From Alopecurus myosuroides (lineage: Eukaryota; Streptophyta; Magnoliopsida; Poales; Poaceae): DNA of 64,000 bases. The notes beneath the pieces are model-generated. The model saw only the letters and a program-made list of their open reading frames with translations. It was not told the origin of the DNA and ran no database searches. This document shows, one piece after another, positions 34,381 through 45,353 of this stretch. The position numbers and the translations under genes are program-made. The DNA lies in NCBI GenBank assembly GCA_028641055.1, contig CM054060.1, positions 209,026,445 to 209,090,444 on the forward strand, given 5' to 3'. How positions within the stretch are numbered: the first letter of the stretch is position 1; every line of letters begins with the position of its first letter.

Positions 34381-34639
34381 AAACTTAGCACAGGCGAATA
34401 GGTTAGTTACCCCAGCCGAATAGATACCCCAGGCGAATAGGCCTTGTTCGCCAGTGTTGTGTGGACATACCGCAGGCGCATAGGAGTTGTTCGCCAGCGC
34501 TAACTTCAGTTACCACAGGCGCATTTGTGTGTTCGCATGTGGTAAAGCATTACCACTGGCGATTAGGTCCCAGGAGAACAGGTATTCGCCTGCGCTAAGA
34601 GAAAACTATTCGCACGCGGTACTGTTTTTCCTAGTAGTG
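34381..34639. repeat. Right subterminal repeats and terminus of outer CACTA
   Basis: Repeated CAGGCGAATAGG, CAGGCGCAT and TTCGCCTGCGCTAAG motifs in both directions, followed by the terminal GTTTTTCCTAGTAGTG. The code differs from that of the inner element. Confidence 0.82.
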
Positions 34640-34997
34640 GGGTCAAGTACGCGAAAGAGGTCGACCAGAGGTGGGCCAGGGTGGCCACTCCACCTAGCGG
34701 CTCGGCCAAGATGGAGGGCGCGCCACCCCATGGTGTGGGCCCCTAGTGGCCCCCCTCTGGCTCTCCTCGTGGCTGGCTCCCTCATCTGGACTTCTAAGAT
34801 ATCTTCGGTGTCCCGCCTCATCTTCTAGATATTCTGAAATAGGGTATCATGATTTCTGATCCCGGTATTTATTCTCCGAAAATTATGAAACATGCAAAAT
34901 AAGATAAAATAACATAAGTGATGCATCATAACATGAAATATATCGATGAATAACAGAAAATAACAATATAAAACGGTGATGCAAAATGGACGTATCA
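34640..34997 (-). mobile_element. LTR fragment (gypsy type), minus strand, hosting the outer CACTA
   Basis: On the minus strand it starts TGATACGTCCATTTTGCATCA at 34997 and continues with GGGGCCCACACCATGGGG, as in many Triticeae gypsy LTRs. It runs straight into the CACTA terminus at 34639. The rest of this LTR element must lie left of the window. On the right it abuts gypsy internal sequence that is uninterrupted in the copy at 40880-40900. Confidence 0.7.
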
Positions 34998-36279
34998 GTG
35001 TTCTCCTTTGAATGTTTTATTTGATTGACTTGGTGCATGCTTACACCATGTTTATGACTACAAACCAGTAACCTATATCCTCTACGATCATTTATTTTTT
35101 GACTTGTAATACCACTTATGTTTTGATTAATAATGTTTTTGTCGCTATGCATGATTTTGGCCATTATGCTCTCTTGATTTGTCGCTCCCAGTCTTTGCTA
35201 GCCTCCACCTGTACTGAGTATGAGCTATACTCGTGCATCCAACTCCCAAAAACCAAAGTATGCCAAATGTGTCCACCATACCTACCTACATGTGGTATTT
35301 AACCGCCACTCCAAAGTAAATTACTCATGTGTTACCTTTAAAACCTTCAAAATTACTCCTATTTTGTGCTCCTGTTTTAGCTCATGAGGACGTGATTAGA
35401 GAATCTTTATCTCACTTGTTGATTGGACTTCACACCCTGGACTAGTGCCTTCATCCGCTTATCCAATTTCTAGAAGAGCTGGCAGCGGGGTGCCCAGCCC
35501 CAAACTTAATACAACAAATTCTCTTCACTATTTTTGCCCGTGATTTATCATCCAAAGCATAATTGTGTAAACGAAAGAGAAAGAGGGATGACCTTCTACC
35601 CAGCTGTGTCCTTCTATGGGAGACTCTCTTGTGAAGTCTAGTTGTCTTGTGACGTCCTGTATTTTCTGTTTACCATTCGTTGACATAAGCAAACATACCT
35701 CTCTAAAAAAGGTTTTCAATACCTCTGTTTAACAAAATAAAAAGATCTAGCACATGAGTGATCCCTGCTTCCCTCAGCGAAGGGCCTTTCTTTTACTTTT
35801 ATGTTGAGTCTCCATCTTCTAACTTTTTTCACAGTTGAGAGAGCATAGTTGCCATTCTGAGTTTAATGTGCATTTGTCCCAGAAACATTATTAATTGATT
35901 CATGATGTTTTAATATTTGCTCTCAAATTATTTGTTCTAGTCATCCTCTTAAACTTTTAAGGTGTCCTGGCATTTATGTTTTGGCCCACTCTTAAGGAAA
36001 AGCGAAATATCATTTTGCTATGTTTTCTTTATGCTCGAAACAAACGTATAAATTTCAAGTGCATTATTATTCAAGATCTTTTATTTGTGTTACTTTTCAT
36101 GATGCAAGGTGATTTCTAAGTTTCATTGTTAAAATTATATCTATCATGCTTGTGTTAAAATACTATGATCTCAGCTTACATATGCTTTTACAATTTTGAT
36201 GATCAAGTTTATGTTGGTAGCATGTCACCTCATAAATCATTTCTTTTGTCGTTTACCTACTCGAGGAGGAGTAGGAACT

Positions 36280-36293
36280 AAGCTTGGGGATGT
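36280..36293 (+). other. Polypurine tract before gypsy LTR
   Basis: AAGCTTGGGGATGT immediately precedes TGATACGTC, an arrangement common in Triticeae gypsy elements. Confidence 0.65.
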
Positions 36294-37754
36294 TGATACG
36301 TCATAAATGTATCCATAATTTATGATGTTCCATGTTGTTTTCATGTTATTTGCTACATGTTTTCTATACACTTTATGTCATTTTTATCGATTTTCTCGGA
36401 CTAACCTATTGACAAGATGCCAAAGAGCCAGTTCCCGTTTTTTGCTGTTTTTGGTTTCAGAAAAGTTGTTCTGGAAATATTCTCGGAATTGGACGATTCA
36501 AAAACCGGGGGTCTTAGAAATCTGGCGCGCACAAAGAGTCCGGTGGAGACCCGGAGGGGGGCCACAGGGGCCCCACACCACATGCCGGTGTGCCCCTGGC
36601 CACGCCATGGGGTGGTGTGGGCCCCTTGGCCGCCCACCGATGTTGCCCTTTCGCCTATTTATACCCCACGGGAGGTTAAACCTAAAAAAAGAGCCTTTTT
36701 CCACGAAAAACATCTGAGGCCACCATCATCGTCAACCCTAGTTTGGGAGGGTTCTGGAGCTCTCCCCGGCACCCTGCCGGGAGGGGGAATCATCCCCGGA
36801 GGGCTCTACACAACCATGCCCGCCTCCGGAATGATGCGTGAGTAGTTCATCCTTGGACTACGGGTCCATATGAGTAGCTAGATGGTTGTTCTCTCCTCTT
36901 TATGCCTCATGTTTAGATCTTGTAAGATGCCCTACATGATCAAGATAATCTCATTATAAGGCTACATGTTGTGTTTTCTGGGATCCGATGAATATTGAAT
37001 GCTATGTCTCCTGATTATCAATCTATCATGTTTTTTCATGTATATGTTATTTATGATCGTGCATGCTCTCTGTTGTTAGTAGATGCTCTGGCCAAGTAGA
37101 TTCTAGTAACTCCAAGAGGGAGTATTTATGCTCGATAGTGGGTTCATGCCTCCCTTTCACTCACGCTCGAGTGATAGAAACATAAACGGGTGGGGGATGT
37201 GATGTTGCCATTAGGGAGAAAACAACGATGTTTACCTTGTTTACATTACACACTTTGCTTACTGCATTTATCTGTTGCTTGCAACTTAATACCCATGGAT
37301 TGCTCGTATGACATTCTAAGGGTGGATTATTAGTCATAGATGCAGTTGGACGACGGTCTATGTATCTTGTTGTAATGCCCGCATGAATCACATAGTAATC
37401 ATCATGTCATGCATATGCACTACGGTGCAGCCTTTATATTTGTCAAGTGTCCAGCTGTAATTTGTTCAGCACACATGTTATTTATCTTCTATGGAGAGAC
37501 ACCACTAGTGAACTGTGGACACCACTAGTCCACTAGTGAACTGTTCACTGTGAGCTGTGAACCATTGCAATCTCTATTTTCATACTGCTGCAACTATTTT
37601 ACTACTGCCATCACTGTTCTCTTTCACCTACTACAAACAATTATTATTTTCCACACGGTACGTTTGACCTCTTTGTGTTCAGCAAAACCGGTGAGATTGA
37701 CAACCTCACTACTTCATTGGGGCAAAGTGATTTGATTGTGTTGTGTAGGTTCCA
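36294..37754 (+). repeat. Gypsy LTR (1.46 kb)
   Basis: Starts TGATACGTCATAAATG and ends GTAGGTTCCA. The next bases (CGTTGCTTCTGAACC) stand where grass gypsy elements have a TTGGCGCC-type primer site, here degenerate. The Arg/Pro-rich frames at 36400-36850 fall in its GC-rich promoter part. Confidence 0.65.
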
Positions 37755-38239
37755 CGTTGCTTCTGAACCAGTAGTGCGCTCTGCCACCTCAGCTGCATCA
37801 ACCTTCAGAAGTTGCTTCTTTCACCTACTGGTCGATTCAACCTTGGTTTCGTTTTCAGGGAAACTTGCTGCTGCACTCTTCATACCTTCCTCTTGGGGTC
37901 TCCCAACGAACGTGTGTTCACACGCATCAAGCACTTAGACCTTGTGAAAAGAATCGAATCGAAGAAGAATATTGTATCCATCACAAGAATGAAAAACTAG
38001 AACGTGGGATAGGGCTCTAAATGATCTTTTTGAAAAAGTTTGTGCCCTCTATACTTTTATTTGTGGACTTTGCTATGAAGTGGGTCATTTCAATTTTCAA
38101 TGCTCATGCTGTAATAATAGTCTTTCGAATCTAATGAGTACTGCAAGTTTCTATTGTGATGACATGATCACTCCTAGCTAGTCAGCATGATGAACTTACA
38201 CTATTTTCTGGGTGTGAAGAGTTATCAAGAAAAACTTCT

Positions 38240-39001
38240 TTGGTAGATATGAGTGCTTTTGATATGAATATTGTCCTGCATTGTTGTCATCTTTATTGTG
38301 TTAATAATTGCCATGCAAATACTTACATACAAAATATTACAAAAGATGAGACTTTACCAAAATATTACATGACTAATATGTGGTTTGCTCTTATTAATGA
38401 AGAGGAGGAATCCTCAAAAGTTTTTTCTATTGTTTCTGACAATAAACCAGGATATGCGGAGAAGCTTCCTTTCAAGCCTCTCCCTTCTAAAGAGGGGAAT
38501 AATAATAATAATAATAATAATAATAAGAAGAAGAGGAGTAAAAGGACAGAGGTAACAGTATCTCCCCCAAATCATGTTGCTCCTATTATAGTTGTTGATG
38601 ATGAGTCTGAACTTAATGATGTTCCTATGCCTGTTACTTATGAAAGTGATCATGAATGGGAGACACACACTACTTTTGATATTGAAAATCTCTTTGGTAC
38701 CAATTCTGAAAATGATGATAATAATTGTTGTACTATTAGTACTATCCATGTTCCTTCCAATGATCAAGCTCTGAGCTTATGGATTATGTGTTTGAAGATC
38801 CTTTTGCTATTGATGATTAGATGCTTGATACATCTCCTTCTAGTAAAAATGTTGATATTGTGGATGATGTGTTTGAAAATCCTTTTGCTAATGATGATAT
38901 TATGCCTCGAGTCTTTGATCATTAATATAGAATATTATAACATAGGATATAATTATAATTATCCTTATGAAACTTGTCATAGTTATGGAGGGATTACCTA
39001 A
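38240..39001 (+). CDS. Unrecognised acidic ORF of the gypsy internal region
   Basis: A 253-codon frame. It starts with a Cys/His-containing segment (about residues 14-30) and has an Asn run from an (AAT)n microsatellite at about 38499-38525. A basic KKKRSKR follows, then an Asp/Glu-rich stretch and a hydrophobic C-terminus that may come from a frameshift near 38770. Similar Asp/Asn/Tyr-rich frames continue at 39120-39373. I do not recognise the protein; frames of this sort are seen in internal regions of non-autonomous grass gypsy elements. A short duplication (ATTATGAGAGAGGGAAACATGG) repeats at 39319-39341 and 39373-39395. Bases 39850-40880 show no gene. Confidence 0.4.
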   Translation: MVDMSAFDMNIVLHCCHLYCVNNCHANTYIQNITKDETLPKYYMTNMWFALINEEEESSKVFSIVSDNKPGYAEKLPFKPLPSKEGNNNNNNNNNKKKRSKRTEVTVSPPNHVAPIIVVDDESELNDVPMPVTYESDHEWETHTTFDIENLFGTNSENDDNNCCTISTIHVPSNDQALSLWIMCLKILLLLMIRCLIHLLLVKMLILWMMCLKILLLMMILCLESLIINIEYYNIGYNYNYPYETCHSYGGIT

Positions 39002-41779
39002 AACCATCTTCCTAATATACAACTTGTCTATCATGTTGAAGTTCTTTATGATGATTACAATGATGAATATGATATTTTCAGTCCACGTACTATTGAAGAG
39101 AAAATTAATTATGATTACAATATGCCTCCTATATTTGATGATTATGGTGATGAGAATAATAATGATAGCTATTTTGTTGAATTTCTTCCCACTACTATTA
39201 ATGCGAATGACTATGCTTATGTGGAGAGTATTAATTCTTTTATGCATGTGGCTCATGATAAGAATGTTTTATGTGATAGTTCTATTGTTAATTTTATTCA
39301 TGATGCTACTGAAAGTTATTATGAGAGAGGGAAACATGGTTTTATGCATCTCAATGATATTAAGTTTCACTGATATTATGAGAGAGGGAAACATGGTTTT
39401 ATGCATCTCAATGATATTATGAGAGATGGAAACATTTTTGAAGTTGCACTTATTTTGTCTTCCTATGCTAACCACTTTGTGCTTTATTGACTTGTTTTTC
39501 TACAAGATTCTTTTTCATAGGAAGTGGGTTAGACTTAAATTTGTTTTATATTTGCTTTTTTATGCTCTCTTTTGCTTCAATTCATATTTCTTATGTGAGC
39601 ATATTCTCAAATTATCATGCCTAGCTAAAAGGCTTGTAAAGAAAAGCACTTTTTGGGAGATAACCCATGTTTTTATTTTTGCAATGTTCACTTTTCTAGC
39701 AACTCCTTTGTGTCTTTATTTTCTCACATTTTTTGTGGCAAGTAAAGTCTCTAGTGAAAAGTTGAAGTTAGATTTGGATTTCTGCGCAGGAAACAAAATT
39801 CTGCTGTCCACTGTTAAATTTGTATAGAATCACAGAAAGATCAAAATGACCTGAAACTTTTTGTGCTTAATCCTCAGTTATTTTCGAAACATTTTGTAGT
39901 TCTGGGTTTTTCGATTTGAGCAACGTAAGTGCCCCCAAAAAATTCGTCTTTACATATTGTTCTGGTTTTGACAGATTTTGTCTTTTTTACTTTCATTCTC
40001 TCTTTTACTATGTTGAGTGGATTGCTTATCTCCAAAAAACATCAGTGGTTGTGGGTAATGTATAAAAATTATTAATAATGCTTGTGTCCAAGGAGAAAAT
40101 GTGAGTTTTTGATTGTGCACTAATCCTCTAATGAGAATTACTTTGAGTTTGGTGTGAAGGAAGTTTTCAATGGTGAAGAGAAGAGGGTGAGATAATGTGA
40201 TCAAGAAGAGTGAAAAGCCTAAGATTGGGGAAGCCCCCGTGGTTCATCCCAGCAAATTCCAAGAAGACTCAAGCGTCTAAGCTTGGGGATGCCCGAGGCA
40301 TCTCTTTCTTCGTCAACAATTTATCAGGTCACTTCTAGTGAAACAATATTTTTATTCAGTCACATGATATGCACTTTACTTAGAGTGTTTCTTTGTTTTC
40401 TTTTGTTTTCCTTGCTGCAATAAACATAGTTGGAACCCATCATTCTTGTGTGGGAGAGAGACACGCTCCGCTTTTTCATATGAATACTCGTTTTTCTATC
40501 ATAGTCGTATTCTTAGTTTTTCTTCTAGCTGCTTCAAATCCTTTTAGCTCCTGTTTTTCATGCATCGCTTATTCAGAGTTGTTAGTTCTAGTTAATTAGT
40601 AGTAGTAGTCTATTATTTCATTGCTATATCTCTTGGAGAGTTTTTGTTTAGTTCGAAATGATTGGTGTTGGAAAGTAGTGCAATTTTCGTGCTTATGACG
40701 ATGCAAAAAGAAGCTTGTATAGACTCTTGCTAGACTTTATCATGTCATGTTGGATGTTATTTTAATTCTATGCTTAGTAGTTATTGTTGTAGCATGACTT
40801 GTCTCAAATAGCTGAGAGTGTTTAATGTGGCATTTAAAGAATCATGAGTTGTTTTTATCACATTGAAGCATAATATTGTGGTATTCTACTTCGAATGCTT
40901 TATTTGGTTGACTTGGCGCATGCTTACACCATGTTTATGACTACAAACCAGTCACCTATAGCCTCCATGATCATTTAATTTTTGACTTGTAATACCATTT
41001 AAGCTTTTACTAATAAAAAAAATCGCTATGCATGACTATGGTCATTATTGCTCTCTTAATTTGTCGCTCCCAGTCTTTGCTAGCCTCCACCTGTACTGAG
41101 TATGGGCTCTACTCGTGCATCCAACTCCCAAAACCAAAGTTTTCCAAATGTGTACACCATACCTACCTACATGTGGTATTTAAACGCCACTCCAAAATAA
41201 ATTTCTCATGTGCTACCTTTAAACTTTCAAAACTATTCCTGTTTCGTGCCCCTGTTTTAGCTCATGAGGACGTAAATAGAGAATCTTTATCTCACTTGAT
41301 GATTGGAATTTACACACCTGGACTAGTGGCACATCTGCTTATCCAAATTGATAGATGAGCTGGCAGCGGGGTGCCCAGCCCCAAAATTGGTTACTATTAA
41401 ATTCTCTTCACTATTGTTGCCCCTGATTTATTAGTCAAAGAATAATTGTGTGAACAAAAGAGAAGAGGGATGACCTTCTGACCCCAGTTGCGTCCTTCAA
41501 TGGGAGCCGCTCTTATGAAGTCTAGTTGGCTTGTGACGTACTGTATTTTATGTTTACCATTCGTTGACATAAATATGCACCTCCCTGAAAAACTGTTTTC
41601 AAAACCTCTGTTTAATAAAATAAAAATCTGTAGCACATGAGTTAATCCCTACTTCCCTCTGTGAAGGGACTTTCTTTTACTTTTATGCTGAGTCTCAATC
41701 TTCTAACTTTATGCATAGTTAAGTGAGCATAGTTGCCATTCTGACTTTAATGTGCATCAGTACCAAAGATTACTATTAA

Positions 41780-42791
41780 TTGATTCATGATATGCCACAG
41801 AGCCAGTTCCTGTTTTCTGTTGTTTTTGTTTTAGAAAAGTTATTCTGGAAATATTTTCAAAATTCGACGAAACAAAATCCCAAAGTCTTAGAATTCCCGG
41901 CACGTCAACGGAGTCCAGAGGAGACCCGGAGGGGGGCCATCAGGTGGCCACACCACCTGGTGGCGCGCCCCCCTCTGGCCGCGCCACCACATGGTGTGGG
42001 CCCCTCGGGCGCCCACCGATATCACCCTTGCGCCTATTCCCTCCGAGGCATATACCCTAAATCATGAAGGCTCCATCCACGAAAAGTTCCGTTGCTCCGC
42101 CTCCATCGCCGACAAGTTTTGGGGGACATAAATCTATGTTCCGGCACCCTACCGAGACGGGGAAGTGCCCCCGGAGCCATCTCCATCGACTCCACCGCCA
42201 TCTTCATCACCGTTGATGACTCCCATGATGAGGAGGGAGTAGTTCTACCCGGGGGCCGAGGGCTCTATCGGTAGCTATGTGTCTCATCTCTCTCACACAT
42301 GGTGTCATTTTTATATGCTACTCAACTGGTTTTATTTATGAGATCTCCGTAGACACTCTGATCATGGCGTAAAGGTGACAGTGTGTGCACCGTGTGAATG
42401 GTTGGATGACCCTATGAAATTTTGGTGTTTGTCTGGAACCATCTAGGGCTCATGGTGGCAGTGTGAGGTTACCTAGATGGGGAATGCGAACTCTAAGGAG
42501 TGTATTTATAGCCCTACGCGACGATTGGTGTTTGTTATCCTACCGGAGAGTGGTTCGGAGTAGCATAGTGAAGAGATGATATTTATGCATTCAATCATGT
42601 TATTATTGTTGAGAGTGTCCACTAGTGAAATTATGATCCCTAGGCCTTGTTTCTAAGCATTAAAACACCGTTTACATTCCGTTATGCTACATGTTTGCTT
42701 GCTGCCATTTTTACTTCAGATTGCTACTATCACTTATAATCATCCATATTACTTGTATTTCACTATCTCTTCGCCGAACTAATGCACCTAT
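41780..42791 (+). repeat. Truncated gypsy LTR, left part
   Basis: After internal sequence ending TTGATTCATGAT, the sequence jumps straight to ATGCCACAGAGCCAGTTCC, which lies about 120 bp inside the LTR at 36294. The end of the internal region and the LTR start are therefore deleted. It runs to GCACCTAT, where the Tat-type element begins. The last part of the LTR is at about 53370-53571. Confidence 0.7.
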
Positions 42792-43068
42792 TGTCGATTA
42801 CTCATATCAACAAGTCGCTCAGATGATCCAGTAGGGTTTCGATTAAGAGAACGAGTAGGCGCTAGAGACAATCATCGGCTAACAGGGGGCACAATTTTAC
42901 CCAGATTCGTGGCCCTCGTAGAGGTAAATCCCTTACTACTGCTCTTGAGATCTGTATTATCGGTAGATCGATTACAAGGTGGGTGCGCAAGCCGAGAGAT
43001 TGGTCTCGAGCTTATGGCTATGGTGGTGAAAAGTAGATTGGATCCCCTCCCTCGGTGGTTCTCCTAGC

Positions 43069-43079
43069 CTTTTATAGAT
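43069..43079 (-). promoter_or_regulatory. Sense-strand TATA box of the Tat LTR
   Basis: TCTATAAAAGG on the minus strand, near the end of the LTR that faces away from the body, as expected for the genomic RNA promoter. Confidence 0.5.
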
Positions 43080-43917
43080 GGCCATGTCTCAAACACTGCC
43101 CGGGGGGGTTACAAACCCTAGATCCAGGTCGGTAGGAGTTTCCCTTCATGACCCGCAAGTCTTGCGGGTGGGCCTGTATTGGGCCTTCTGGAACATCGAG
43201 ACAACGCCTTGCCATGGGCCTTGGTTCAGGGCCTTAGACTGGGTAGGCTCACCCGACAGGTCCAGGGGTCATCCCCACGTCAGTAGCCCCCGAGTGTTTA
43301 TTCGACTGAGGAATAGGCCGGTAAGCACTGAAACTCATTCTTGGATTCTTGCGACTAGTTATTCAATCGCCTGTTTTTAAGGGTGTATACCCTGCATCCA
43401 AGGTGCTCGCATACTTGAGTGGTGAATGTGCCTTGTGTTGGCTATTTTCGCAGAAGGATACAGCTCAGTCGCTTGGCTCTCCCGAAAGATCAGGGCCAAT
43501 TAATTGCATCTAGGGCAAAAACAGTTCTGGCCTACGCAAATTCGAGACCTCCGTCTCGAACTCGGTGAGGTGATCATTGCGACTGAGCCGTGGAGGTCTT
43601 ACCGAGTCGAACTTAACCTTAAAGGGGTACCTGGCGCGTCCGCTAGGATTTTTCTTCGTGTTCTTGACACGGAAAGTTTACCAGAGGACGCAGCTTGAGT
43701 GCGATTCGAGGCCCACATGAGAGATCCTTGGGTCTTACCTTCATACTCGAAAGAATACGGCATCCAGATGTGCCTAGTCGGCCGAACGATCCGGGATTAA
43801 AATGATGTTTGATTACATCGTGAGGTAGAGTTGCGGGAGCCGCATACTCACGATTTTACCTTAGTCGCATTTCTGCAATCCTTCAAGTGAGGCAATCATG
43901 TTTATCTTGATCTTGCA

Positions 43918-44097
43918 CGAAAGAGATCTCGCGTTATGAAGCTTATACGAAAGAAGTTTCATGTCAATGTATTTATATGAAAGAGATTTCGTGTTGAAAT
44001 GCCCATACGAAAGAGATTTCGTGTCATGGTGCCCATGCAAAAGAGATTCTACGTCTTGATGCTTATACGAAAGAGAATTCGCGTGTCGTGAGGTGCG
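43918..44097. repeat. Six 30-bp tandem units within the LTR
   Basis: Units start at 43918, 43948, 43978, 44008, 44038 and 44068, an exact 30-bp period. The consensus core CGAAAGAGATTTCGTGT contains the inverted pair CGAAA/TTTCG. The minus-strand frame across it is only a read-through of the 10-residue period. Confidence 0.85.
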
Positions 44098-44371
44098 CAG
44101 TGACGTCACCGCGCACTCGTCTGTTCCGACTGCTCCTGATGGGACGTGACGAAGTGGGGCAGAGCGCGCGGGCCCGCTGTGTCGGCTTTTTGACCGGAAA
44201 CGAGCGACCGTGTCCCGGTTTTTCCGCTGACTGTGCGTTGTAAATACGCACGATCCTTTCGTAAAGATCGTGCGGGGGTAACTACCCCCCGCCTCCTTGT
44301 TTCCGCTTCACGCGTGGCAGCTGCGATGAGCACCGCGTTCGTAGATCAACGGCTCGGATAATCCTGGCGCT

Positions 44372-44381
44372 GATATAAATA
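44372..44381 (+). promoter_or_regulatory. Antisense TATA box driving the antisense ORF
   Basis: GATATAAATA on the plus strand lies about 95 bases before the ATG at 44476, inside the LTR edge. It fits a start of transcription near 44405 for the antisense gene. Confidence 0.45.
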
Positions 44382-44475
44382 TTGGGCCTTAGGGGGAAAG
44401 TAACTTTCCCGGCCCTCATTCATCTTATTCCTCCTCCGCACACGACTTCTCATCTGTGAGAACGAGCGACTCCCA

Positions 44476-45353
44476 ATGGCAAGAGCCAAGAAGCACGACG
44501 CAGCTGCATCTGGCAATGAAGTGACGAGCTCGTCCACGGAAGCCCCGTCGAAGAAGACGGGCGATTGGCGCTCGTCGAATTCCACGAAGAAAAGCATCTT
44601 GGAGATGCAGAGGGAGGGGCTGCTGCCCCAGGAGAGCTCCAAGCGCGTGCGCATGTCCTCGAAGAAGGAGGAGATGCCCAGCCCCCCTCCACCGAACGTG
44701 TCGCCTTCTCGGAGCACATCGCCCGAGGTTTGTCCTTCGCCCTCCATCCATTTCTGGTCGGGCTGGTCTATGTCTATGGCATACAGCTGCACGACCTTCC
44801 TCCGAACACGATACAACACATTTCGTGCTTTGTGAATGTTTTCTCGGCATCCGTCCGCATTGGGGGCTTTGGAAAGCCATCTTCAAAGTGCGGACCTTTT
44901 GAGAGAAGAAGCAGCCGGGCGAAAGAATCGGCGAGCCACTGAGGACCGGAGGCTTCGGGATTAAGGCGAACAAGGACATTCCCTACATGGAGATGAATTT
45001 CGTCGACTCGGCCTAGGGGTGGCCCCGAAAATGGTTCTACGTCGTGGATAACTGCGCGGGTGGCGTCCCTGAGTTCCAACCATTCGCTGTTTTGAAGCGG
45101 CGGAAGTCATGGCTGCATTCGCTCTGAGCCGAGGAAGGCAAGGTCGTCGCCCCCCTACTCGCGAAGGTGGCACGCTTCCGGGACAAGGAGCTGGGAACTC
45201 CACTGAACGGGATACATCTGTCGGGTCTGTTCCTGCGCCGGAAGATCTAGCCCCTTCAAGTGAGGCCAACCACCATGTGGGAGTACACGGGCGCCAACGA
45301 CCAAAGCCGTGTATGCGACGATATTCTTTCGAATGCCGAATTCGACAAGAAAA
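44476..45353 (+). pseudogene. Antisense ORF of Tat element, first part (PF04195 type)
   Basis: Starts MARAKKHDAAASG and contains GDWRSSNSTKKSILEMQREG. After a frame change near 44620 it gives SEHIARGLSFALHPFLVGLVY, then NTIQHISCFVNVF, and later KDIPYMEMNFVDSA and GWPRKWFYVVDNCAGG in other frames. This is the layout of the putative gypsy-type transposon family (Transposase_28, PF04195), whose function is unknown. A TAG at about 45014 and at least two shifts break it. The last codons before the solo LTR read SNAEFDKK. It lies on the strand opposite to pol of the same element. Confidence 0.72.

Larger units (their letters stand above)
1..34639 (+). mobile_element. Outer CACTA (En/Spm) transposon, right-hand part
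   Basis: Class II element transposed by a Tnp2-type transposase. The right terminus is visible on the minus strand as CACTACTAGGAAAAACAG, ending at 34639. The left terminus lies before base 1, so the duplication of its target cannot be checked (right flank GGG). It carries three genes on the plus strand: tnp2 (1-1866 and 6306-7465), gene 2 (9755-13328 and 33533-33681) and a short gene 3 (33872-34119). Two elements have jumped into it: a solo LTR at 1867-6305 and a whole related CACTA at 13329-33532. All three genes carry stops or frameshifts, so it is non-autonomous now. Identification as CACTA is secure; a named family is not assigned. Confidence 0.9.
34998..42791 (+). mobile_element. Non-autonomous gypsy composite: internal, LTR, internal, truncated LTR
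   Basis: The order is 3-prime internal part (34998-36293), LTR (36294-37754), internal region (37755-41779) and a second LTR truncated at its start (41780-42791, resuming at about 53370-53571). Bases 35000-35905 and 40890-41779 are diverged copies of the same internal sequence (shared GTCGCTCCCAGTCTTTGC and GAGCTGGCAGCGGGGTGCCC). Both LTRs share the motif AGAGCCAGTTCC and a GGGGCCAC-rich promoter region, but their right halves differ. So this is either two related subfamilies side by side or a recombinant. No polymerase is present. Confidence 0.75.
42792..44422 (-). repeat. LTR of the Tat-type element
   Basis: Read on the minus strand it would begin TGAATGAGGGCCGG (44422) after a purine tract GGAGGAGGAATAAGA, and end GAGTAATCGACA (42792). 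The borders are inferred from TG/CA ends, the purine tract and the break in the host LTR; no second copy is available to confirm them. Confidence 0.55.

Noticed and set aside
43918..44097. CRISPR-like array with 30-bp repeats
   Set aside because: Units are contiguous with no unique spacers, and the sequence is a plant LTR.
43861..44109. Minus-strand ORF with a 10-residue repeat
   Set aside because: A direct result of the 30-bp LTR repeat, which is divisible by three.
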